5,902 nucleotides of DNA from Lachnoclostridium phytofermentans (GCA_003526525.1 DPVV01000204.1:13197-19098), one strand, 5' to 3'. Shown: positions 1 to 5,902, counted from the stretch's first letter. Translations and numbers: made by a program. The notes: generated by a model from the letters alone, not told the origin.

Positions 1-150
1 CCTTTAATGTCGTTTTTAGCTTTTCCCTTGCTCTTGATAATAGTGACCTAATTGTAGTATCCTTCTTTTTTAGGATTCTTGCAATTTCATCGGTTCTAAT
101 TCAATGATCTCTCTGACCAAATCATCTCCGGATAATGATTCAAGTCCCAT
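1..150 (-). pseudogene. Broken ECF sigma-factor remnant (region 4), open at left edge
   Basis: Read on the minus strand, the stretch from about 100 down to 1 encodes IRTDEIARILKKKDTTIRSL followed by LSRAREKLKTTLK. This matches the helix-turn-helix of sigma-70 region 4 in ECF sigma factors, whose usual pattern is EIAxIL...TVKSxLSRAREKLK and which binds the -35 element. An in-frame TGA lies just upstream (101-103), so region 4 cannot be translated from a start of its own. A separate short frame begins with ATG at 150-148 behind an AAAGGGGG ribosome binding site (165-158). It reads MGLESLSGDDLVREIIELEP and stops at TAA (72-70) after 26 codons. One frameshift near 95-105 would join the two. Sigma region 2, normally about 100 residues upstream of region 4, has no room here, so the gene looks internally deleted as well as frameshifted. 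The C-terminus lies beyond the window. The family call is fairly firm; the pseudogene status is inferred. Confidence 0.6.
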
Positions 151-172
151 CCTTTCGCCCCCTTTCACTCTA

Positions 173-202
173 TATACAATGGAAAGTTTCTTTTTGTTGC
201 AA
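173..202 (-). promoter_or_regulatory. Candidate promoter for the minus-strand sigma remnant
   Basis: On the minus strand TTGCAA (202-197) and TGTATA (178-173) are separated by 18 bases. This is an acceptable spacing for a housekeeping-sigma promoter and places initiation shortly before the AAAGGGGG ribosome binding site at 165-158. It would make the region a divergent promoter pair with the response-regulator gene. The call rests only on motif match and position. Confidence 0.3.
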
Positions 203-231
203 ATTCCCTTAACGTAGAATTTATGTTGATG

Positions 232-240
232 TGGTATAAT
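232..240 (+). promoter_or_regulatory. Extended -10 promoter of the two-component operon
   Basis: TGGTATAAT contains a perfect -10 hexamer (TATAAT, 235-240) preceded by the TGn extension. It lies 24 bases before the ATG at 265. No good -35 hexamer sits at 16-18 bp upstream; the best nearby match, TTAACG at 209-214, is 20 bp away. An extended -10 can compensate for a weak -35. The untranslated leader would be short, holding little beyond the GGAGG ribosome binding site at 253-257. Confidence 0.6.
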
Positions 241-264
241 AAATAAAAAATTGGAGGTGTTTCG

Positions 265-948
265 ATGCGAATTTTAATCGTTGAGGATGAAATTGATTTA
301 TGCGATACCATCGCAGAGGGATTACAAATAGATGGATATGCCGTTGATACCTGTTATCGTGGAGATGTGGCATATGAGCTTATCTCCACAGAAACTTATG
401 ATCTTGTTGTATTGGACTTAAATCTTCCTGGTATGGATGGTATTGACATATTATCAGAGGTACGAAAAACAAATAAAGATTTGAAAATTCTTATTTTATC
501 CGCTCGAAGTAGCGTATCCGATAAGGTATTGGGACTTGATATCGGTGCAAATGATTACCTGTCAAAGCCTTTTGCTTTTGAAGAACTAGTGGCACGCATC
601 CGTAATCTATTGCGCCGTTCCTTCTTACAGGAAAATGCGGTGCTCCTATGGAACGAAATTTCCTTAAATACAGTTGGACGTACGGTATCCGTAAATGGTA
701 TCGATATTACTATGACCAAAAAAGAGTTAGCCTTGTTGGAGTATTTTCTTTTGAACCAAAGTAAGGTCATCAGTCAAGAGGAGCTGATGGAGCACATTTG
801 GAATATGGAAGCGGATAGCTTTAGTAATGCGGTTCGGGTACACATTGCTTCTCTGCGCAAAAAGCTTAAGATAGCACTTGGATATGATCCTATCGCAACT
901 AAAATTGGCGAGGGTTATTATTTGAATGGAGGTAAATCACTATGTTAA
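265..948 (+). CDS. OmpR/PhoB-family DNA-binding response regulator
   Basis: This cytoplasmic transcription factor is the output half of a two-component system: phosphorylation by the kinase encoded next changes its DNA binding. At 227 residues it has normal family length. Residues 1-118 form the receiver, with the acidic pair E7-D8, phosphoacceptor D51 (in VVLDLNLPGMDG), switch residue S79 and conserved K101 (in LSKPF). Residues about 125-222 form the winged-helix effector, with a recognition helix around 186-201 (VRVHIASLRKKL) and the wing GEGYYL. All key residues are intact. The start at 265 is set by GGAGG at 253-257, seven bases upstream. The stop codon overlaps the start of the kinase gene by 7 nt, which indicates translational coupling. 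Likely targets are its own promoter and the ABC genes downstream; this is inferred from position only. It resembles regulators near export or resistance transporters, but no specific named gene is recognised. Confidence 0.95.
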   Translation: MRILIVEDEIDLCDTIAEGLQIDGYAVDTCYRGDVAYELISTETYDLVVLDLNLPGMDGIDILSEVRKTNKDLKILILSARSSVSDKVLGLDIGANDYLSKPFAFEELVARIRNLLRRSFLQENAVLLWNEISLNTVGRTVSVNGIDITMTKKELALLEYFLLNQSKVISQEELMEHIWNMEADSFSNAVRVHIASLRKKLKIALGYDPIATKIGEGYYLNGGKSLC

Positions 949-2069
949 AAAAGCTACCCATTCGTGCTCGACTGACTGCTCTTAGTATCTTAGCAATTAC
1001 CGCCTGCTGTATTGGCTTAACTATTATTTTAAACTTTTCCGCAAACCGTATGGCGAATGTAATTGAAGCCATCCCATTAACACCAGCAACTGAAGTAACG
1101 GAAGAAACATCAATGTGGGTACAGCCCCCTTCCATCGGCATATCAGCGCCATCGGCAGACTCCAGGATAGCGCGAACTCATTTTTTATATCAAAGTATTC
1201 TATATATGGTATTAATCGTGGCCATAGGCGGTGGACTTACCTACTATATTACAGGAAAAGCTTTAATGCCATTACGGGTGTTGAGCCACCAGATGAAAAA
1301 TCGTACGGTACACAATCTATCTGAGGATTTACCGGTACCAGAAATTCACGATGAGATTGCGGATCTGACGATTTCATTTAATCAGATGTCTGGCAAATTA
1401 GAAGAAGCCTTTGCCATGCAAAAACGGTTTTCCCAAAGTGCCGCCCATGAGTTACGTACACCGCTTACGGTACTCAAAACAAAGGTAGATGTCTTTAAAA
1501 TGAAAAAAGAGCACACTTCCGAGGAATACAACAATTTACTATCCGTCATCACCACTCATACAAACCGACTGTCAGAGCTAGTGAAGGATTTATTAGACCT
1601 GACCAATATGGATGATCTCAACTGTGATGAGCAAATCGAACTAAACGCATTACTCCAAGATGTAGTGGAGGAGTTGATTCCTCTTACAAAAGAAAAAAAT
1701 ATTTCAATAATTGTAAATGGCACATCAAAAAGCATAGTTGGAAACAAAAGTCTGCTGCACAGAGCCTTTTACAATCTAGTCGAAAACGCCATCAAATATA
1801 ATACCGAAAACGGAACAGTTGACATTTCCATTGGTGATGCGACAGACCATGCTGTTGTAACGATTACAGACACAGGTATCGGAATACCGAAGGAGCTAGA
1901 AGAGTTAATTTTTGAACCCTTCTTTCGTGTGGATAAATCTCGTTCAAGACAAATGGGCGGGGCAGGCTTGGGATTATCAACCGTGAAAACAATTATCGAA
2001 AAGCATAACGGGGTCATCTCCGTTTCCAAAAATGAAACAACGGGCAGTCGATTCATCATACAATTATAG
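942..2069 (+). CDS. Membrane sensor histidine kinase (HAMP-HisKA-HATPase_c)
   Basis: This inner-membrane kinase should autophosphorylate on histidine and pass the phosphate to D51 of the regulator encoded just upstream. Predicted order in 375 residues: TM1 about 11-32, external loop about 33-81, TM2 about 82-104, HAMP about 107-157, HisKA with the H-box AAHELRTPL (H169), then HATPase_c. The ATPase shows the N-box NLVENAIKYN (N282), G1 box DTGIGI (D310), F-box FEPFFR (324-329) and G2 box GGAGLGLS (339-346). All catalytic motifs are intact, so it should be active. The external loop is only about 50 residues and rich in Pro, Ser, Thr and Glu, too short for a PAS/Cache fold. Sensing may therefore occur at the membrane, through a partner, or by direct contact with a small ligand. 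The ATG at 942 lies inside the regulator's last codons (7-nt overlap), with GGAGG at 928-932 nine bases upstream. It is not a Bce-type intramembrane kinase, because it carries a real loop and a HAMP domain. Confidence 0.95.
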   Translation: MLKKLPIRARLTALSILAITACCIGLTIILNFSANRMANVIEAIPLTPATEVTEETSMWVQPPSIGISAPSADSRIARTHFLYQSILYMVLIVAIGGGLTYYITGKALMPLRVLSHQMKNRTVHNLSEDLPVPEIHDEIADLTISFNQMSGKLEEAFAMQKRFSQSAAHELRTPLTVLKTKVDVFKMKKEHTSEEYNNLLSVITTHTNRLSELVKDLLDLTNMDDLNCDEQIELNALLQDVVEELIPLTKEKNISIIVNGTSKSIVGNKSLLHRAFYNLVENAIKYNTENGTVDISIGDATDHAVVTITDTGIGIPKELEELIFEPFFRVDKSRSRQMGGAGLGLSTVKTIIEKHNGVISVSKNETTGSRFIIQL

Positions 2070-2155
2070 CAAAGAGACCATGAACAGCTTTGTTTGTGAT
2101 CTTCTTAAATATAGCAGACTATCTCTTGTAAGGTACACGATTACTTCCACTTATT

Positions 2156-2174
2156 TAAAGATAAGCGATCTTTA
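2156..2174. repeat. Perfect 7-bp inverted repeat (possible operator)
   Basis: TAAAGAT at 2156-2162 and ATCTTTA at 2168-2174 are perfect inverted copies separated by AAGCG. The following sequence has no T-run, so a terminator role is unlikely. The stem is AT-rich and weak as an RNA hairpin, which fits a protein-binding dyad better, but in AT-rich DNA it could be chance. It overlaps one of the GATAAG motifs (2160-2165). Confidence 0.4.
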
Positions 2175-2220
2175 TCAGATTTACTTAACACGGATTTTAT
2201 TTCGTCTTTGCTACAATAAC

Positions 2221-2247
2221 CTTATCAAAATGAAATAAGAGATAAGA
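2221..2247. promoter_or_regulatory. CTTATC...GATAAG dyad with ATAAGA direct repeat, candidate regulator site
   Basis: CTTATC (2221-2226) and GATAAG (2241-2246) are inverted copies 14 bases apart. Within this span ATAAGA occurs twice in direct order (2235-2240 and 2242-2247). The last copy ends 11 bases before the candidate -35 box at 2259, a usual position for an activator of the OmpR family, whose members often bind direct repeats. A further GATAAG lies at 2160-2165. That the response regulator encoded upstream binds here is inferred from position alone. Confidence 0.35.
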
Positions 2248-2258
2248 TCATGAAAAAG

Positions 2259-2286
2259 TTGATTACATAGTTAATGGCTGTATCAT
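2259..2286 (+). promoter_or_regulatory. Candidate promoter of the ABC transporter genes
   Basis: TTGATT (2259-2264) and TATCAT (2281-2286) are separated by 16 bases, giving an imperfect housekeeping-type promoter. Imperfect hexamers with an activator-like motif just upstream would fit a promoter that needs the response regulator. The transcript leader would be roughly 85 nt to the ATG at 2379. In AT-rich DNA other pairings can be found, so this is tentative. Confidence 0.35.
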
Positions 2287-2378
2287 CAAAATATTGAGAA
2301 ACAATGGAAAAATAACGATAGCTATACAACCTTGGAATAGTTGCAAGAACAAGCTTTCAGTAAGTAAAGGAGATCAAG

Positions 2379-4322
2379 ATGTTTTTAATAAGAAATGTAT
2401 CCAAGCAATTCGGGGATGAATATGCCCTAAGAAATATTTCTATGACCATTAGCAAGGGGCTGAATTTTATCATCGGTTCCTCTGGTAGTGGTAAAACTAC
2501 GTTGCTGAAAATCATCAGTGGTATGGAACAAAAATTTGACGGCGAAGTTTTTTATTGTGGGCAAGATGTAAAAGCACTCACTGAGCAGGAAAAAAGCTAT
2601 TACTATAATAATATATTCGGCTTTGTGTGGCAGGATTTTAACTTGTTGGATGATTTGACAGTTTTGGAGAACATCATGCTTCCACAATATTTAAAACATG
2701 GTCAAGATAAAAAAGCAATTATGAAGGTGTTACGCGAACTTAAAATTAGTGAACTTGCCAATCAAAAGGTAGGTAAGTTATCTGGTGGTCAAAAGCAGCG
2801 TGTAGCAATAGCTAGAGAACTGATGAAAAATCCTCAAGTCATCATTGCAGACGAGCCAACCAGTGCTTTAGATGAAAACTCCTCAAAAATCACAATGGAT
2901 ATTTTGCGTGATATTGCCAAAAACAGAACTGTGATAGTAGTTACTCACGATACCTCGCTGATTAACCAGAAGGCCAAGGTTTATGAACTTGATAAGGGGG
3001 AATTGGCTACTGCTACCGAGGCGGTTTCCACAAAGGAAGAAAAAGCTGACACGTCCAAACCTCATAAGCTTTCTTTTGCGAATGCCTGTAAACTATCTTT
3101 AAGTAACATCAAAAGTAAGTGGAATCGTACAATTACTACCACAGTTTCACTGGTGGTTGCTGCAACCCTTCTGTTAGTTACAGTTAGCGGTGCTATTATA
3201 GACAGTAGTCAGTCTGCCTTTGACAAATTGTTTGAAACCTATGGAGAAGGCATTTTGGATATCGACATCGTGGGTAGCTTTATGAGTGCGGGTGGATCGG
3301 ATGGCTCCCAAAATGACGAGCCAAATGCCAATGTAGACCAGAATATTGATGGACTGTATGATAAATATCTACATGACACGCGGGTGTCCCACATCGTGTT
3401 CACGCAAGCATACAACGACGTCAAGATAACAGCAGATGGCAAGGAGTACAACATCGAAACAAGTAATTCTGTCCCTGTTGTCAACAAGCTAATTGCAGGC
3501 AAAATGCCTATGGGAGAAGACAACGAAATTGCTGTCCCAGAAAGCTTTATTGAAAAGCTAGGTATTAAAGCGGAAGAAGCACTAGGTAAAACTATTGACT
3601 TTAAAGGACGCGTTTATAACTGGGACAGTGGTGAACCTGTTTCAATGCCAGTGTCTACCACCGTGAACATTGTTGGAGTGGTAGACACCACAGTTAAATA
3701 TGAATACGGTGGACAGTTGATGGAATATTCCGTGGATGACTCCTTCTTTTTTAGTAGATCTGCACTAAATGAGATGCGCACACAAGCGGACATAAAAAAC
3801 AGCGAAGGGAACTTTACTATCCGCACTAAGACACCCGCTGATCTAATTGCAATTAAGGATGAACTCAATGCAGAAGGCATCGTCCCATTAGGACGTTTTG
3901 AACTGGTGGAGGATATGGTACGCTTAAATGACCAGACCACCCAGCAGTCCGGTTCTGCTATTCTCGTTATCGGTATCTTGGCAGCTGTAATCATTCTTTT
4001 TGTATCCTTAATGACCGCTCTAACACGTAGGAGAGAATATGCAATTTTTAAAGTAAGTGGATATACAAATCAGCACCTCTTACTGATGACAGCTTCGGAA
4101 TTTTTGCTTTTGGCAGTAGCATCCGGCATTCTATTCCTATGCATTTCTCCTCTTATAAACTTAGCAACCACTGCATTTTGGAATGTCGATATTCTAAACG
4201 GAAAACTACTTGGAACCGGAGTGATACTCGTCCTTGTAATGGGTATCCTCTCCTGCACAACCACAACTATCGAAGTTATTATGACTAAGGCATCTGCCTC
4301 GCTAAAGACAGGAGACCGTTAA
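2379..4322 (+). CDS. ABC transporter, ATPase fused to FtsX/MacB-type permease (first of pair)
   Basis: This complete 647-residue membrane protein should use ATP to drive export or mechanical work across the envelope. Residues 1-about 210 are the ATPase: Walker A GSSGSGKT (33-40), Q-loop Q85 (in WQDFNLL), signature LSGGQ (134-138), Walker B VIIADE (154-159), D-loop SALD (162-165), H-loop H190. All are intact. A charged linker (about 208-248) leads to TM1 (about 251-274). A large extracytoplasmic domain (about 275-525) follows, then TM2 (526-548), a cytosolic coupling segment RREYAIFKVSGYTNQHL, TM3 (about 566-592) and TM4 (about 611-633). This is the MacB/FtsX (type VII) topology. The external domain carries the family-like segment AGKMPMGEDNEIAVPES and an unusual Gly/Ser/Asp/Asn-rich insert (302-322). 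The start is fixed by AAAGGAG at 2366-2372. A homologous fusion starts two bases after the stop, so the two probably form a heterodimer. Substrate unknown; peptide or drug efflux and resistance are the usual roles of relatives. Confidence 0.93.
   Translation: MFLIRNVSKQFGDEYALRNISMTISKGLNFIIGSSGSGKTTLLKIISGMEQKFDGEVFYCGQDVKALTEQEKSYYYNNIFGFVWQDFNLLDDLTVLENIMLPQYLKHGQDKKAIMKVLRELKISELANQKVGKLSGGQKQRVAIARELMKNPQVIIADEPTSALDENSSKITMDILRDIAKNRTVIVVTHDTSLINQKAKVYELDKGELATATEAVSTKEEKADTSKPHKLSFANACKLSLSNIKSKWNRTITTTVSLVVAATLLLVTVSGAIIDSSQSAFDKLFETYGEGILDIDIVGSFMSAGGSDGSQNDEPNANVDQNIDGLYDKYLHDTRVSHIVFTQAYNDVKITADGKEYNIETSNSVPVVNKLIAGKMPMGEDNEIAVPESFIEKLGIKAEEALGKTIDFKGRVYNWDSGEPVSMPVSTTVNIVGVVDTTVKYEYGGQLMEYSVDDSFFFSRSALNEMRTQADIKNSEGNFTIRTKTPADLIAIKDELNAEGIVPLGRFELVEDMVRLNDQTTQQSGSAILVIGILAAVIILFVSLMTALTRRREYAIFKVSGYTNQHLLLMTASEFLLLAVASGILFLCISPLINLATTAFWNVDILNGKLLGTGVILVLVMGILSCTTTTIEVIMTKASASLKTGDR
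3651..3688. repeat. Perfect 11-bp inverted repeat inside the first ABC gene
   Basis: GTGTCTACCAC (3651-3661) and GTGGTAGACAC (3678-3688) are exact inverted copies with a 16-base loop. They encode part of the external domain (VSTTV...GVVDTT, about residues 425-437), so the protein also shows a loose repeat STT/DTT. In mRNA this could form a stable hairpin in mid-gene. There is no T-run after it, so it is not an intrinsic terminator. Confidence 0.7.
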
Positions 4323-4324
4323 TT

Positions 4325-5902
4325 ATGATACAAGTAAAACATGTGACAAAAAAATATGGGAATACCATTATACTAGAAAACAGCAGCTATTCCTTTCCTT
4401 CCAAAGGTATCGTATGCCTAATGGGTGCGTCTGGTGGTGGCAAAACCACCCTGCTTAACCTTCTTGCTGGATTCGATACTGATTACGAAGGAGAAATCCT
4501 AGTAGGTGGCACATCAATTAGCGGAATGGACGCGGGCAAGCTCTGTCAGTATCGCCGGGATAACATCGGCTTTGTGTTCCAGAATTATCACCTGCTACCG
4601 GGTTATACCGTACTGGATAATGTGCAGCTTGCGTCTGCACTATCGGAGGATTCTCCAGAGGTTAGCAAGCAAAAAGCCGCAACACTGTTAACGCGACTAG
4701 GAATCAAAGAAAAGGAAAATCAAAAAGTGGAAAACCTCTCCGGCGGTCAAAAGCAGCGTGTTGCAATCGCCAGAGCCTTGATGAGTGACCCACAAATCAT
4801 ATTCGCTGATGAACCTACCGGTGCCCTTGACCGCACCACTTCAACAGAAATTATGAAGCTGCTACAGGAAATATCTAAGGACAAACTTGTTGTGGTGATT
4901 ACTCACGATGCAAAAATCTGCGAATTTGCCGATGAGATTATTCACATTAAGGAGAAAAAAATAATAGAGGAGCAGGTAGGAAGACGCGATGAGACAAACA
5001 AAAAATCGTTAATAGTAGGTTCACCACCTAAGGTTTCCGTATTTTCTCGCGCTGTGAAAAACTTTAAGGTGCACGTAATGCGTTATGCTGCGGTATCTCT
5101 CTCTATCTCAATTGGCTTACTTGCCTTTCTGTTTTCTCTATCCTTTGGCAATGTAATGGAACGCTCTATTGACGACTTTAAGACCAAGAACACCGCCTTT
5201 AATAATGGCTATATCAAGGGTACGGACGATGGCACAATTCTTGAATATCTTAAGAAGGACGAACGCATCGAAAACGTGTATTATCAGTATAAGCTTCGTA
5301 ATCTTACTTTATCGACAGGTGGTAAAACAGAGCAGATAGCAGAGAAGTTCCCAACGCCAAAAGCAACCGAGAGCTTATCCTATGGGGTAATGCCTCGTAC
5401 CGGACAAAATGAGATTGCAATCACACCGAGTCTTGCCAAGAAATTTGATACAGACATTAAGAGTCTTATAGGAAAAGAGTTTATATTAGAACTGGACGGA
5501 CAAAAATATAAGCTTACTATGAGTGGAATCTATAACGCTGGCTATGATGATTTTATTGTCAGCTCCGATATTGAGCAACAATTTTATAAGAATCATACGG
5601 AGGAAAAAAATTATTCTATTAGCTATGATGTCAAGAATTTTTCGGATATTGTAGGGGTTAGTAATGTCCTAAAATTACGTGGAATTACTGCTAAAACCGC
5701 CTCGGATGAGGTGTACGCACTACAAAACACTTTTCATAGTTTAAACAAATTATTCCTTGTGGTTTCCTTTTTGATTTTGGCAATTGGTTTGTTTATCTGC
5801 ACTGTTTTACTAAACAAGCTACAAAATACTCGTTATCACGAAATAGGACTTTTATCAGCCCTTGGGTTTAGCAGACAGCAAATCAGTTCGATGATTCGAT
5901 GG
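4325..5902 (+). CDS. ABC transporter, ATPase fused to FtsX/MacB-type permease (second of pair; 3' end cut by window)
   Basis: An open frame of 526 codons starts at ATG 4325 (MIQVKHVTKKYG) and runs through the right edge without a stop. AGGAG at 4310-4314, inside the end of the previous gene, lies ten bases upstream. The ATPase (about 1-215) has Walker A GASGGGKT (34-41, with Gly where Ser is commoner), Q-loop Q86, signature LSGGQ (138-142), Walker B IIFADE (158-163), D-loop GALD (166-169) and H-loop H194, so it should be active. A polar linker follows, then TM1 (about 254-275), an external domain (about 276-474) and TM2 (about 475-497). The coupling segment RYHEIGLLSALGFSRQQI is the typical MacB/FtsX motif. 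TM3 and TM4, about 100-120 residues, should lie beyond the window. The external domain has the segment YGVMPRTGQNEIAITPS, parallel to that of the upstream partner, but is about 50 residues shorter. The two-base gap to that gene implies co-translation and a heterodimeric transporter. Substrate unknown. Confidence 0.93.
   Translation, partial: MIQVKHVTKKYGNTIILENSSYSFPSKGIVCLMGASGGGKTTLLNLLAGFDTDYEGEILVGGTSISGMDAGKLCQYRRDNIGFVFQNYHLLPGYTVLDNVQLASALSEDSPEVSKQKAATLLTRLGIKEKENQKVENLSGGQKQRVAIARALMSDPQIIFADEPTGALDRTTSTEIMKLLQEISKDKLVVVITHDAKICEFADEIIHIKEKKIIEEQVGRRDETNKKSLIVGSPPKVSVFSRAVKNFKVHVMRYAAVSLSISIGLLAFLFSLSFGNVMERSIDDFKTKNTAFNNGYIKGTDDGTILEYLKKDERIENVYYQYKLRNLTLSTGGKTEQIAEKFPTPKATESLSYGVMPRTGQNEIAITPSLAKKFDTDIKSLIGKEFILELDGQKYKLTMSGIYNAGYDDFIVSSDIEQQFYKNHTEEKNYSISYDVKNFSDIVGVSNVLKLRGITAKTASDEVYALQNTFHSLNKLFLVVSFLILAIGLFICTVLLNKLQNTRYHEIGLLSALGFSRQQISSMIRW

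Larger units (their letters stand above)
2070..2378. other. 309-bp intergenic gap, likely regulatory region for the ABC genes
   Basis: No convincing gene lies between the kinase stop and the first ABC gene. The stretch is AT-rich and has no good hairpin followed by a T-run, so no intrinsic terminator for the kinase gene is evident and some read-through into the ABC genes is possible. It contains a 7-bp inverted repeat (2156-2174), spaced GATAAG/CTTATC motifs (2160-2165, 2221-2226, 2241-2246), a candidate promoter (2259-2286) and, at its end, the ribosome binding site of the ABC gene (AAAGGAG, 2366-2372). Its length is unusual beside the tight spacing elsewhere, which suggests that the ABC genes have a controlled promoter of their own. 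Confidence 0.6.

Noticed and set aside
265..2069. Bce-type bacitracin-sensing two-component system
   Set aside because: The kinase has a real external loop and HAMP domain, and the linked permeases have the four-helix MacB/FtsX plan rather than the ten-helix BceB plan.
2156..2174. Intrinsic terminator after the kinase gene
   Set aside because: The 7-bp inverted repeat is AT-rich and is followed by mixed sequence rather than a T-run, so it was kept only as a possible operator.
2032..2238. 68-codon plus-strand frame overlapping the kinase end and running into the gap
   Set aside because: It starts inside the kinase gene in another frame with no ribosome binding site, its translation resembles no known domain, and its composition fits random AT-rich DNA.
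2250..2270. Tiny leader peptide MKKLIT (attenuator-type leader)
   Set aside because: There is no proper ribosome binding site, and the candidate -35 box lies inside it, so it would not be on the transcript from that promoter.
3614..3994. 126-codon minus-strand frame inside the first ABC gene
   Set aside because: It lies wholly opposite a well-supported gene, lacks a ribosome binding site and shows no domain pattern; it is a shadow of the external-domain coding sequence.
4506..4691. 61-codon plus-strand frame inside the second ABC gene
   Set aside because: It is out of frame within the ATPase domain, between Walker A and the signature motif, both clearly read in the other frame.
1..5902. CRISPR array, tRNA, rRNA or insertion sequence
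   Set aside because: No regularly spaced repeats, cloverleaf-like segments, rRNA-like stretches or transposase-like translations were seen.

Overview
The window looks like a piece of a low-GC Gram-positive genome (Bacillota; Clostridia or Bacillales cannot be separated from sequence alone). The reasons are AT-rich codon use, strong GGAGG-type ribosome binding sites, an OmpR-type two-component pair of Gram-positive style, and MacB/FtsX-type ABC exporters with no outer-membrane partner in view. This assignment is inference.

Layout from left to right. At 1-150, on the minus strand, is a broken remnant of an extracytoplasmic-function (ECF) sigma-factor gene: a short start region with its own ribosome binding site, then sigma region 4 in another frame, running off the left edge. 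At 151-264 is a divergent promoter region with a clear extended -10 box for the plus-strand genes. At 265-948 is an OmpR-family response regulator, overlapped by 7 nt by its sensor histidine kinase (942-2069). At 2070-2378 is a 309-bp AT-rich gap with no convincing gene. It holds several GATAAG/CTTATC motifs, a small perfect inverted repeat and a candidate promoter. At 2379-4322 is a complete ABC transporter subunit, an N-terminal ATPase fused to a four-helix FtsX/MacB-like permease with a large extracytoplasmic domain. Two bases after its stop codon a second, non-identical ATPase-permease fusion begins (4325 to the right edge). It is open to the window end after 526 codons and lacks only its last two predicted membrane helices.

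Proposed working model (inference): the kinase senses an envelope signal through a loop of only about 50 residues, and the regulator activates the ABC pair from sites in the 2070-2378 gap. The two fusions then assemble as a heterodimeric type VII (MacB/FtsX-like) ABC system for export or resistance, possibly against a peptide or other envelope-active compound. The substrate cannot be read from the sequence. The parts belong to known families. What is less ordinary is the compact arrangement of a two-component system with two different full ATPase-permease fusions, together with the sigma-factor wreck beside it.
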